From Paraburkholderia hiiakae (GTDB taxonomy: Bacteria; Pseudomonadota; Gammaproteobacteria; Burkholderiales; Burkholderiaceae), in the NCBI RefSeq assembly GCF_904848665.1, contig NZ_CAJHCQ010000004.1:310001-374000 (forward strand): a DNA stretch of 64,000 nt. The letters are read 5' to 3'. The notes under the pieces are model-generated. The model saw only the letters and a list, made by a program, of their open reading frames with translations, had not been told where the DNA came from and searched no databases. Shown here piece after piece: positions 15,992 through 23,937 of the stretch (positions are counted from its first letter, which is position 1; every line of letters starts with the position of its first letter). Made by a program: the position numbers and the translations under genes.

Positions 15992-17323
15992 ATGTCCGCC
16001 CCCGCCAACGCTTATGAAGACCTGCTGGAGTCGGCTAGCGCCAAGGTCCTGCGGCACGTGCTCCCGCTCTTCCTCATCATGTTCATCGCGAACTATATCG
16101 ACCGTGTGAACGTCGGCTTCGCTGGCGCGCACATGAAGGCCGATATCGGCCTTTCGGCGGCGGCGTATGGGTTCGGCGCGGGGCTGTTCTTCGTGGGCTA
16201 TGCGATCTTCGAGGTGCCGTCCAACATCCTCATGCAAAAGTATGGCGCACGCGCCTGGCTCACGCGCATCATGGGCACGTGGGGCGTCGTGGCGGGCGCC
16301 ATGGCGTTCGTGCACAGCGACACCTCGTTCTACGTGCTGCGCTTTCTGCTGGGGGTTGCAGAAGCGGGTTTCTTTCCCGGCGTGATCTATTACTTCGCGC
16401 AGTGGCTGCCGCAGAAGGAGCGCGGCAAGGCGGCGGCCGTGTTTCTCGCGGGCTCGGCGTTCGCCTCGGTGCTCTCGGGTCCGGTCACGGGCGCGCTGCT
16501 TTCGGTGCGCGGCCTGGGTCTTGCGGGCTGGCAGTGGATGTTCCTGATCGAAGGCGGCTTTTCCATCGTGCTGTGCGGCGTGAGCTGGGTGCTCCTCAAA
16601 TCGCGCATTCGCGACGCGCACTGGCTCACGCGCGACGAACAAGGCGCGCTCGAAACTTACCTGGCGCGCGAGCAGGCCGAGCGCGAAGCGGCGACGGGCG
16701 CGCACGTGCCGGTGCTGCGCCTCTTGAGGGACCCGCAGATCGTGCTGTTCTGCTTCCTCTATTTCGCCATTCAGCTCACCATTTACGCCGCCACGTTCTG
16801 GTTGCCCACAATCATCCGCAAGATGGGCGGCCTCAGCGACTTCCAGGTGGGCCTCTACAACGCCATTCCGTGGATGATCGCCATCGTCGCGATGTACTGC
16901 TTCGCGCTGCTCTCGGCGAAGTACCGCTTCCAGCAGGCGTGGCTCGCCGTCGCGCTCGTGATCGCAGCCTGCGGCCTGTTTGCTTCGACCTCGTCGGACC
17001 CGGTGTTCTCGTTCGTGGCGATCTGCTTCTCGGCGATCGGCTTCAAGGCGGCTTCGTCGCTGTTCTGGCCCATGCCGCAAGGCTATCTCGACACCCGTGT
17101 GGCCGCCGGCGTGATCGCGCTCATCAATTCGCTCGGCAACCTGGGCGGCTTCGTCGCGCCGGCGACCTTCGGCTATCTTCAACAGCATACGGGCTCGATT
17201 ACGGGCGGCCTCTACGGCCTGGGCGTAACCTCGCTCATTGCCGCCGCCGCCGCGTTCCTCGCCCGCAACAAGCCGTCGCGCCGCGCCTTTGCCGATGACC
17301 CGGTTCACAGCGGTGCGCACTGA
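15992..17323 (+). CDS. MFS permease, glucarate/galactarate transporter-like (anion:cation symporter)
   Basis: 443-aa inner-membrane protein with 12 predicted helices, of the anion:cation symporter branch of MFS that includes GudP and GarP. The N-terminal IANYIDRVNVGFA block and the helix 2-3 loop containing VPSNILMQKYGARAW are typical of that branch. The start has an AAAGGAGACAACC ribosome site. It is the first gene of an operon with a lactonase, glucarate dehydratase and 5-dehydro-4-deoxyglucarate dehydratase, so uptake of D-glucarate or galactarate with protons is the natural reading. The exact substrate is inferred from neighbours. Confidence 0.88.
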   Translation: MSAPANAYEDLLESASAKVLRHVLPLFLIMFIANYIDRVNVGFAGAHMKADIGLSAAAYGFGAGLFFVGYAIFEVPSNILMQKYGARAWLTRIMGTWGVVAGAMAFVHSDTSFYVLRFLLGVAEAGFFPGVIYYFAQWLPQKERGKAAAVFLAGSAFASVLSGPVTGALLSVRGLGLAGWQWMFLIEGGFSIVLCGVSWVLLKSRIRDAHWLTRDEQGALETYLAREQAEREAATGAHVPVLRLLRDPQIVLFCFLYFAIQLTIYAATFWLPTIIRKMGGLSDFQVGLYNAIPWMIAIVAMYCFALLSAKYRFQQAWLAVALVIAACGLFASTSSDPVFSFVAICFSAIGFKAASSLFWPMPQGYLDTRVAAGVIALINSLGNLGGFVAPATFGYLQQHTGSITGGLYGLGVTSLIAAAAAFLARNKPSRRAFADDPVHSGAH

Positions 17324-17362
17324 ACCTGAGCGCAACCCTCAATCGAGAAGGAAACACACACC

Positions 17363-18451
17363 ATGAACCAGCCGAACCCCGAACGCTTCTTCGTCTACGT
17401 CGCGAATTCGAAAGACGGCGACATTGGCGTGTTTCATCTCGACGCGCGTAGTGGCGCGCTCACGCCGCAAGCGCGCGTGGCCGCGCAGGACAACGTGATG
17501 CCGATGGCGCTCTCGCCCGATCGCCGCAGCCTCTATGCGGCCACGCGCGGCGCGGACAAGCGCATCAACGACTACGCCATCGACGCGCAGACCGGCGGCC
17601 TCACGCCGCGTGTTCAGACGCCAATTGAATCGAGCCTCGCGTATCTGTGCGCCGAGCCGAAGGGGCGTTTCCTGCTGGGCGCTTCGTACGGCGAGCATCG
17701 CGTGAGCCTGTATGGCGCGAACGATCTCGAGAACGGGCGGGGCGCGCCGCTCCAGGTGATCGGCGACATCGAGCATGCGCACGCCGTCATCGTTGCCGCC
17801 GATGGGCGCTTCGCCTATGCGTCGTCGCTCGGCAGCAACCGCGTGTTCGCCTTTGTGCTGGAAGACGAAGGACGCCTCGTCGAAATCGGCGCGGTCGATC
17901 TTGGCGCGGGCTTCGGTCCGCGGCATCTGCGCTTTTCGCCGGGCGGCGACGTGCTGTACGTGCTGAGCGAATTCCGTGCGACGGTGGCGGCTTTCGCGCG
18001 CGACGCCGACACGGGCAAGCTCGCGGCGCTGCACGTTTCGCCGCGCGCCGCCGATCTCGCGCATCTGAACGACGGCTTTGCGCGCCCGAGCCCCACGGAC
18101 CCCGTGCAGCCCGACCCGGCGGTGCTCGCGAAGAATGTTTGGGCCGCCGATATCCACGTCTCGCCCGATGGGCGCTTCGTCTACGTCTCCGAGCGCACGA
18201 CGAGCCAGATTCTCACGCTGCGTGTCGCGCAAGATGGCGCGCTCGAATACGTGGGCGCGAGCGCGACCGAAACGCAGCCGCGCGGCTTTCGTATCGACCC
18301 CACGGGCCGCTTTCTCGTGGTGTGCGGAGAGAAGTCGCAGCACGTCTCGGTCTATTCGGTCGACGCGGCCAGCGGCGCACTCACACCCGTCTCGCGCGGC
18401 GAGGGCGGCAACGGTGCGAACTGGGTGGAGATCGTCGCAGCCGGCGCCTAA
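17363..18451 (+). CDS. seven-bladed beta-propeller lactonase (6-phosphogluconolactonase family)
   Basis: 362-aa protein of the Pgl/carboxy-cis,cis-muconate cyclase-like lactonase family: repeated blades with motifs such as [30 protein letters not shown] and a final [15 protein letters not shown]. There is no signal peptide, so it is cytosolic. In this operon, between the sugar-acid permease and gudD, hydrolysis of a glucaro- or galactarolactone to the open acid is a more sensible job than the 6-phosphogluconolactonase label the family usually receives. That is an inference from context. The gap to gudD is 65 bases. Confidence 0.83.
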   Translation: MNQPNPERFFVYVANSKDGDIGVFHLDARSGALTPQARVAAQDNVMPMALSPDRRSLYAATRGADKRINDYAIDAQTGGLTPRVQTPIESSLAYLCAEPKGRFLLGASYGEHRVSLYGANDLENGRGAPLQVIGDIEHAHAVIVAADGRFAYASSLGSNRVFAFVLEDEGRLVEIGAVDLGAGFGPRHLRFSPGGDVLYVLSEFRATVAAFARDADTGKLAALHVSPRAADLAHLNDGFARPSPTDPVQPDPAVLAKNVWAADIHVSPDGRFVYVSERTTSQILTLRVAQDGALEYVGASATETQPRGFRIDPTGRFLVVCGEKSQHVSVYSVDAASGALTPVSRGEGGNGANWVEIVAAGA

Positions 18452-18516
18452 CAGGTTCAAGCAAACGTTTTGATTGTCAGGGCGCAGCGCGCCGCACTTT
18501 TACAGGTAATCCGTTC

Positions 18517-19866
18517 ATGTCTACACAAACCGTTCAACCGAACGCCACGCCCGTTGTGACCGAGCTGCGTGTCGTGCCCGTGGCGGGCCGCGACAGCATG
18601 CTGCTGAACCTCTCGGGCGCGCACGGTCCGTTCTTCACGCGCAACGTCGTGCTGCTGCGCGACAGCGCGGGCAACACCGGCATCGGCGAAGTGCCGGGCG
18701 GCGAGGCGATCCGCAAGACGCTCGAAGACGCGCGTGCGTTCGTGGTCGGCCAGTCCATCGGCAATATGCAGTCGGTGCTCAACACCGTGCGCAAGCAGTT
18801 CGCCGAGCGCGACTCGGGCGGCCGCGGCCTGCAGACCTTCGACCTGCGCACCACGATTCACGCGGTCACGGCACTCGAAGCCGCGTTGCTCGACTTGCTC
18901 GGCCAGCATCTGAACGTGCCCGTGGCCGCGCTGCTGGGCGAAGGCCAGCAGCGCAGCGAAGTGGAGATGCTCGGCTATCTGTTCTACATCGGCGATCGCA
19001 ACAAGACCGATCTCGCGTACGCGAGCGGCGCCGATGGGCGCGACGACTGGGAGCGCCTGCGCACCGAAGAAGCGATGACGCCGCAAGCCGTCGTGCGTCT
19101 GGCCGAAGCCGCGAAAGCGCGCTACGGCTTCAACGACTTCAAGCTCAAGGGCGGCGTGCTGGCGGGCGACGCGGAAATGGAAGCGGTCACGGCGCTGGCC
19201 GAGCGCTTTCCCGAGGCCCGCGTGACGCTCGACCCGAACGGCGCGTGGTCGCTCGCGGAAGCCATCCGCCTGTGCCGCGACAAGCACGACGTGCTCGCTT
19301 ACGCCGAAGACCCCTGCGGCGCGGAGAACGGCTATTCGGGTCGCGAAGTGATGGCGGAGTTCCGCCGCGCGACGGGCCTGCCCACGGCCACCAACATGAT
19401 CGCGACCGACTGGCGCCAGATGGGCCACGCGATCCAGTTGCAATCGGTGGACATTCCGCTTGCCGACCCGCACTTCTGGACCATGCAGGGCTCGGTGCGC
19501 GTGGCGCAGATGTGCAACGACTGGGGCCTCACATGGGGCTCGCACTCGAACAATCACTTCGACATTTCGCTCGCGATGTTCACGCACGCGGCAGCCGCCG
19601 CGCCTGGCAAGATCACGGCGATCGACACGCACTGGATCTGGCAGGACGGCCAGCGCCTCACGCGCGAACCGCTGCAGATCGTGGGCGGCAAGGTGCAGGT
19701 GCCGCAAAAGCCGGGCCTTGGCATCGAGATCGACATGGACGAGCTGGAAAAGGCCCACGCGCTCTACCAGGAGCACGGCCTTGGCGCGCGCGACGACGCG
19801 ATCGCCATGCAATACCTCATTCCCAACTGGAAATTCGACAACAAGCGTCCGTGCCTCGTGCGCTGA
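18517..19866 (+). CDS. gudD: glucarate dehydratase
   Basis: 449-aa enolase-superfamily enzyme that removes water from D-glucarate to give 5-dehydro-4-deoxy-D-glucarate. The N-terminal capping domain is followed by the barrel with the catalytic KxK in FKLKGG, metal ligands from [16 protein letters not shown] and ATNMI, and the catalytic histidine block [11 protein letters not shown]. The length matches E. coli GudD (446 aa). I use the ATG at 18517 ([12 protein letters not shown]); far longer starts in the frame run through the lactonase gene and are not real. The next gene, kdgD, takes its product. Confidence 0.95.
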   Translation: MSTQTVQPNATPVVTELRVVPVAGRDSMLLNLSGAHGPFFTRNVVLLRDSAGNTGIGEVPGGEAIRKTLEDARAFVVGQSIGNMQSVLNTVRKQFAERDSGGRGLQTFDLRTTIHAVTALEAALLDLLGQHLNVPVAALLGEGQQRSEVEMLGYLFYIGDRNKTDLAYASGADGRDDWERLRTEEAMTPQAVVRLAEAAKARYGFNDFKLKGGVLAGDAEMEAVTALAERFPEARVTLDPNGAWSLAEAIRLCRDKHDVLAYAEDPCGAENGYSGREVMAEFRRATGLPTATNMIATDWRQMGHAIQLQSVDIPLADPHFWTMQGSVRVAQMCNDWGLTWGSHSNNHFDISLAMFTHAAAAAPGKITAIDTHWIWQDGQRLTREPLQIVGGKVQVPQKPGLGIEIDMDELEKAHALYQEHGLGARDDAIAMQYLIPNWKFDNKRPCLVR

Positions 19867-19917
19867 ACGCCATCGTCAACTGAACACCTTTACTGACTTC
19901 GCAACAGGATCAAGACC

Positions 19918-20835
19918 ATGACCACGCCGCAAGAACTCAAGCAAATCGTCTCCGAAGGCCTGCTTTCATTCCCCGTGACCGACTTCGACGCGCAAGGCAA
20001 CTTCCGCGCGAACACCTACGCGGAGCGCCTCGAATGGCTGGCCCCGTATGGCGCGAGCGCGCTGTTCGCGGCGGGCGGCACGGGCGAATTCTTCTCGCTC
20101 ACGAAGAGCGAATACTCGCAGGTCATCAAGACGGCCACCGAAACCTGCAAGGGCAACGTGCCGATTCTCGCGGGCGCGGGCGGCGCGACGCGCGTGGCCA
20201 TCGAGTACGCGCAGGAGGCCGAGCGCAACGGCGCGCAGGGCATTCTGCTGATGCCGCACTACCTCACGGAAGCCTCGCAGGAAGGCATTGCCGCGCACGT
20301 GGAGCAGGTCTGCAAGGCCGTGCCGAAGATGGGCGTGATCGTCTACAACCGGGCCAACTCGAAGCTGGGCGCCGACATGCTGGAGCAGTTGGCGGACCGC
20401 TGCGAGAACCTCATCGGCTTCAAGGACGGCGTGGGTGAGATCGAGGCGATGGTGACGATTCGCCGCCGCCTGGGCGACCGCTTCTCGTACCTGGGCGGCC
20501 TGCCCACGGCCGAAGTCTACGCAGCGGCGTACAAGGCGCTGGGCGTGCCCGTGTATTCGTCGGCGGTGTTCAACTTCATTCCGAAGACGGCCATGCAGTT
20601 CTACCGCGCGATTGCTGCCGACGACCACGCGACGGTCGGCAAGCTCATCGACGAATTCTTCCTGCCGTACCTCGCCATCCGCAATCGCCGCGCGGGCTAC
20701 GCGGTGAGCATCGTGAAGGCGGGCGCGAAGCTCGTGGGCCGCGACGCGGGCCCGGTGCGCGCGCCGCTCACCGACCTCACGCAAGAGGAAGTGGCGCAGC
20801 TCGACGTGCTGATCAAGAAGCTCGGCGCGCAGTAA
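19918..20835 (+). CDS. kdgD: 5-dehydro-4-deoxyglucarate dehydratase
   Basis: 305-aa member of the dihydrodipicolinate synthase/N-acetylneuraminate lyase family that dehydrates and decarboxylates 5-dehydro-4-deoxyglucarate to 2,5-dioxopentanoate. The active-site Tyr lies in [11 protein letters not shown] and the Schiff-base Lys in [10 protein letters not shown]. The carboxylate-binding region is [13 protein letters not shown] lies 9 bases before the ATG. The gene closes the operon, and the divergent dehydrogenase oxidises its product, so the set gives a complete glucarate-to-2-oxoglutarate route. Confidence 0.95.
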   Translation: MTTPQELKQIVSEGLLSFPVTDFDAQGNFRANTYAERLEWLAPYGASALFAAGGTGEFFSLTKSEYSQVIKTATETCKGNVPILAGAGGATRVAIEYAQEAERNGAQGILLMPHYLTEASQEGIAAHVEQVCKAVPKMGVIVYNRANSKLGADMLEQLADRCENLIGFKDGVGEIEAMVTIRRRLGDRFSYLGGLPTAEVYAAAYKALGVPVYSSAVFNFIPKTAMQFYRAIAADDHATVGKLIDEFFLPYLAIRNRRAGYAVSIVKAGAKLVGRDAGPVRAPLTDLTQEEVAQLDVLIKKLGAQ

Positions 20836-20861
20836 CGCGTTCGGTGTTCACGCCATGCGCG

Positions 20862-20888
20862 CGCCAGCCGGCCGCGCCATGGCTGGCG
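20862..20888. terminator. hairpin after kdgD
   Basis: CGCCAGCC (20862-20869) and GGCTGGCG (20881-20888) form a perfect 8-bp stem in the gap between convergent kdgD and the H-NS-like gene. A second weaker ACAGG/CCTGT hairpin with a following TTTG lies at 20889-20912. Probable terminator. Confidence 0.5.
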
Positions 20889-20936
20889 ACAGGGCCCTTG
20901 CGGTCCTGTTTGCTTATAAAGAGCGAATGCGGCCGG

Positions 20937-21197
20937 TCAGGCGTTGTCGGCGGTGTCGCCGAACAGGTCCAGATTGGCGCGCTCGCGCTTTTTGCCCTCA
21001 TTGCCCACGGTCTTGCTAGCGCGGCGCGCGGCCTTTTCCCGGCGCGGCTTGCCGAACACCTCGTCGGGCGTGAAGCCGAATTCGGCGATTGCCGCGCGCA
21101 CATTGGCCAGCGCCTGTTGTGCCGCTTCGGCTTGCGCGGCTTCGATGCGTGCATCGAGTTCGCGCTTCTGGGCGAGCAATTCGCGGTAAGTTGCCAT
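20937..21197 (-). CDS. H-NS-like protein lacking the C-terminal DNA-binding motif
   Basis: 86-aa protein whose first half is the H-NS/BprA-type oligomerisation region of Burkholderia: MATYRELLAQKRELDARIEA, a coiled coil, then AAIAEFGFTPDEVFG. In standard family members the second half carries a tryptophan-containing WxGRGRxPxW motif that binds the minor groove. Here that motif is absent; the tail is a short basic stretch (KPRREKAARRASK) and an acidic end (DLFGDTADNA). This could be a DNA-binding-deficient partner that modulates full-length H-NS proteins, as truncated H-NS forms do elsewhere, or it may bind DNA through the basic stretch. The stop is genuine in this frame. The ribosome site is weak. 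Confidence 0.82.
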   Translation of the reverse strand: MATYRELLAQKRELDARIEAAQAEAAQQALANVRAAIAEFGFTPDEVFGKPRREKAARRASKTVGNEGKKRERANLDLFGDTADNA

Positions 21198-21282
21198 CGA
21201 TAATTCTTGTCGAGTGAAAACGAGCCGCTGATTTTACGCGCTGCGCGGGCTTCGCGTGGGTTTGACACATCAATTTGCGGCA

Positions 21283-21996
21283 TCAAATGTAGGCGGAGAG
21301 GAGGGCGACCACGACGCCCGATAGCCCCATCAACAAAGCCGCGAGCCAGAGCGACGCGCGCGCGGGCGCGCGTACCGAGGCGGGCAGGCGCTTTCTGCCG
21401 CTCAGCATCGGGCCGATCAGATTGTGGCCTTTCACGAGCGCGTAGACGGCAATCGCGCACACGTGCAGCACGACCGCCGCCGCGAGCACGTCCCAGCCCC
21501 ATGCGTGCAGGCCGGCTATGGCATTGGCGATTTTCGCTGGCACGATTTCGCTGAGCGGGCCTTCGTCGGCGATATCGTTGTTGTCGTAGAGGCCGGTGAG
21601 CGTTTCGACCAGCAGCAGCGCGAGCAGCAGCAGAACCATCCAGCCGCCCGCCGCGTTGTGACCCACCTGCACGTCGGGCTCGCGCCGCAACACGTGGCGC
21701 AGATGCTCGATCGCCTTGCGCGGCGAGGCGACGAAGCGCGAGAAGCGCGCAGTCTCGCTGCCGAAGCACCCCCACAGAATGCGAAACAGCACGAGCGCGA
21801 GCAGCGTCTCGCCGAGGCGCACGTGCATCTGCATCCAGTTCATGCGCTGCGTGACGTAAGCCGCGGCCACGAGCACAACGGTCAGCCAGTGGAACAGTCG
21901 CGTGGGCAGATCCCAGACGGGCACGCGGCGCTCGGGGAGCTCAGGGTGCTTGGGGTGCTCGGGGCGGTCGCGGGTTGCGGATGGCGTGGAGTTCAT
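21283..21996 (-). CDS. cytochrome b561-family membrane protein
   Basis: 237-aa protein with four main transmembrane helices and the histidines that bind two b haems in this family (LFHWLTV, GHNAAGGW, LHAWGWDV, VLHVCAI). The N-terminal VPVWDLPTRLFHW block is characteristic of Ni,Fe-hydrogenase-type/b561 diheme proteins, which pass electrons between the quinone pool and periplasmic c-type cytochromes. No cytochrome c partner is adjacent. The ATG at 21996 is the likely start; an alternative at 22050 would add 18 residues encoded largely by a (TGGC)7 repeat. Neither has a strong ribosome site. Confidence 0.85.
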   Translation of the reverse strand: MNSTPSATRDRPEHPKHPELPERRVPVWDLPTRLFHWLTVVLVAAAYVTQRMNWMQMHVRLGETLLALVLFRILWGCFGSETARFSRFVASPRKAIEHLRHVLRREPDVQVGHNAAGGWMVLLLLALLLVETLTGLYDNNDIADEGPLSEIVPAKIANAIAGLHAWGWDVLAAAVVLHVCAIAVYALVKGHNLIGPMLSGRKRLPASVRAPARASLWLAALLMGLSGVVVALLSAYI

Positions 21997-22002
21997 GATC
22001 CG

Positions 22003-22030
22003 TGGCTGGCTGGCTGGCTGGCTGGCTGGC
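22003..22030. repeat. (TGGC)7 tetranucleotide tract
   Basis: Seven uninterrupted copies of TGGC (28 bases), beginning 7 bases upstream of the cytochrome b561 ATG at 21996. On the coding strand it reads as GCCA repeats. If translation starts at 22050 the tract is inside the reading frame, and a change of one unit would shift it. If it starts at 21996 the tract lies in the ribosome-binding region and would change spacing. Confidence 0.9.
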
Positions 22031-22184
22031 GTGGCGCTCAAGGGCATCATAGGTCAGGAACGCTCGCGCGCCATGTGCAGCGCAAGATACGCAACTGCGT
22101 TGCCGCCGCGACTACGTGGCATCGCGCGGCGACTTCGGCCATACTTGCCGCTCGCCTTACATCCCTTGCAAGCCGATCCCGCAG

Positions 22185-22784
22185 ATGGAAAAAACCCGAC
22201 TCGAAGCATTCAGCGATGGCGTGCTCGCCATCATCATCACCATCATGGTGCTGGAACTCAAGGTACCGCACGGCAACGATCTCGCTGCGCTCGCGCCGCT
22301 CTGGCCGGTTTATCTGAGCTATGTGCTGAGCTTCATCTACGTGGGTATCTACTGGAACAACCATCATCACATGCTGCAGGTGGCGCGCCGCGTGAACGGC
22401 TCGGTGCTCTGGGCCAACCTGCATCTGCTGTTCTGGCTTTCGCTGCTGCCGTTCACCACGGGCTGGATGGGCGAGAACGAGTTCGGACGCTGGCCGACCG
22501 CGCTTTACGGCGTCAACTTGCTGCTTTGCGCGATTGCCTATGTCGCACTGCAGTTCACGCTCGTGCGCTATCACGGCACGCAAAGTCCGCTTGCCATTGC
22601 ATTGGGCAGTGACGTGAAGGGCAAGATTTCGCCAGTGATTTATTCCGCGGGTTTTGCGCTTGCGGCGCTCGACTATCCACGCGTTGGCGCGATTTTCTAT
22701 TTCATTGCGGCGTTGCTCTGGCTCGTGCCCGATCGACGCATGGAGCGGCTCGCCCTGGCCGCGGGCGAAAAGAAGGAAGAGTAA
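22185..22784 (+). CDS. TMEM175-family (DUF1211) potassium channel protein
   Basis: 199-aa six-helix membrane protein. The first helix has the family signature FSDGVLAI in MEKTRLEAFSDGVLAIIITI, which lines the pore in bacterial TMEM175 channels. The second half continues with NNHHHMLQ and hydrophobic helices. The start chosen is the ATG at 22185 because the signature begins a few residues after it. Bacterial members form tetrameric K+-selective leak channels; this is taken from the family. The gene is divergent from the cytochrome b561 gene and ends just before a strong hairpin. Confidence 0.88.
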   Translation: MEKTRLEAFSDGVLAIIITIMVLELKVPHGNDLAALAPLWPVYLSYVLSFIYVGIYWNNHHHMLQVARRVNGSVLWANLHLLFWLSLLPFTTGWMGENEFGRWPTALYGVNLLLCAIAYVALQFTLVRYHGTQSPLAIALGSDVKGKISPVIYSAGFALAALDYPRVGAIFYFIAALLWLVPDRRMERLALAAGEKKEE

Positions 22785-22790
22785 GCGGCA

Positions 22791-22822
22791 AAGGGGCCGG
22801 CGCGCATGCGGCCGGCCCCTTT
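22791..22822. terminator. bidirectional terminator between TMEM175 and DUF4142 genes
   Basis: A GGGGCCGGC/GCCGGCCCC stem with an 8-9 base loop, preceded by AA and followed by TTTG, lies exactly between two convergent genes. Confidence 0.85.
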
Positions 22823-22838
22823 GTGCATCACATCGTCA

Positions 22839-23408
22839 TCAGCCTGCCAGGTGCTTGCGCTTGGCGAGTTCCTGAGCCTTGGCGTAGTCGGCCTGGATCA
22901 CGGGCAGGCCTGCCGTGGCAGCCTTCTTGAGGCCCGCGTCGCGGCCCGAGGCGATTTCCGCCTGGAAGGCCGAGAGCGTTTTCTGCTGGCCGGCCAGCGC
23001 GACCTGCTCGATATACGTCTTGTCGAAATCCGCGCCGCGCAGATTGTTAATGCTGCTGATCACCGCCGCATCCGGGTCGTTGTGCGGCACGTCCACGCCG
23101 CGCGGGCTCGCCGCGCGCATCGAGTCAGAGAGCTTCGAATAGTCGGCCACCAGTTTCTCTGCGAAGGCTTTCACTTCGCGGTCGGTCGAGCGCGAGTCGG
23201 CAATGCGCGCGGCATCGCGCTGCGTGGCGACGGTTTGCGTGCCGTCTGCGATGAAGGCCTTGTCGGCTTCGTGAAGCGGGCCGGTCGCGGCCGTGGTGGA
23301 GGCAGAAGCCGCGGAAGGCGCGGGGGTCTGCGCATGGGCGCTCAGCGTAACGGCGCAAAGGCTGGCGGCCGAAGCCGCGATGAGCGAGGCAAGCGAGAGG
23401 CGAGTCAT
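22839..23408 (-). CDS. DUF4142 exported helical protein
   Basis: 189-aa protein with a signal peptide (about residues 1-26, ending SAHA) and a Ser/Ala/Pro-rich linker before an all-helical DUF4142 domain. The conserved LHEADKAFIADGTQTVATQRDA opening and the VKAFAEKLVADYSKLSDSM segment are typical. These periplasmic, ferritin-like four-helix proteins are common in Burkholderia and are of unknown function. No metal-ligand set is obvious here. The ATG at 23408 has GGAG at good spacing. It stands alone between two unrelated genes. Confidence 0.85.
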   Translation of the reverse strand: MTRLSLASLIAASAASLCAVTLSAHAQTPAPSAASASTTAATGPLHEADKAFIADGTQTVATQRDAARIADSRSTDREVKAFAEKLVADYSKLSDSMRAASPRGVDVPHNDPDAAVISSINNLRGADFDKTYIEQVALAGQQKTLSAFQAEIASGRDAGLKKAATAGLPVIQADYAKAQELAKRKHLAG

Positions 23409-23933
23409 GTGAACTCCATTCTGCGTAGTTGGTATCGATTGCGCGCAGCGCCGCATTTATTGCGGCATTCCATGCGGCTTTGCGCGGGACCGTTCTGACG
23501 TGGCAGCCTTGCTGCTCAACGGTCTGAGGAATTCTATGAACTCGCTTGCCGTTCAGGTGAAACGATTGCTTCGCTTGTGTAACGGTTGGTAAGAGCGCAT
23601 GCGAAAAGAATAACGATCCGCGTATTCACATCGACGTCATGCGTTTATGCAAATACGGCGCTTTCCATTCGTGCCAACCGGCGCACAATGTCCCTCGCGC
23701 GTACCGTTGCTCCCACAGCGAAAAGTCCCACGATGTGGGCGCGAACGCGGTTTGAGTCCCACGAGCGCGCGCAAAAGCGCACGCAAAAAAAACGTAGGCC
23801 AACGAGGAGGAGACAGGGTGGACGACAAACTGGTTGCAACCGCATCCACCACTACATCGACAGCCGCTGCTCTACTGGTTCATGGCGCGCGATACGGTGG
23901 GCCAGCCGGCGGACGCCGCTTGAGGAGGCAGAT
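23409..23933. other. intergenic region upstream of the acyl-CoA ligase
   Basis: About 525 bases. The right part contains a candidate 39-codon frame with a strong ribosome site (23818-23937, listed separately). In a third frame, 23798-23923 reads as a plausible protein tail ending WFMARDTVGQPADAA, which may be chance or a gene remnant. I see nothing else. Confidence 0.4.
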
Positions 23934-23937
23934 GTGA
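23818..23937 (+). CDS. possible 39-aa leader peptide overlapping the ligase start
   Basis: GTG at 23818 follows a strong AGGAGGAGACAGG ribosome site, and the frame runs 39 codons to a TGA that overlaps the GTG start of the acyl-CoA ligase (ATGTGA at 23932-23937). This arrangement would allow translational coupling. The peptide is rich in Thr and Ala at first and then Gly and Arg (GGRRLRRQM). I do not recognise it, and it may be chance. Confidence 0.28.
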   Translation: MDDKLVATASTTTSTAAALLVHGARYGGPAGGRRLRRQM

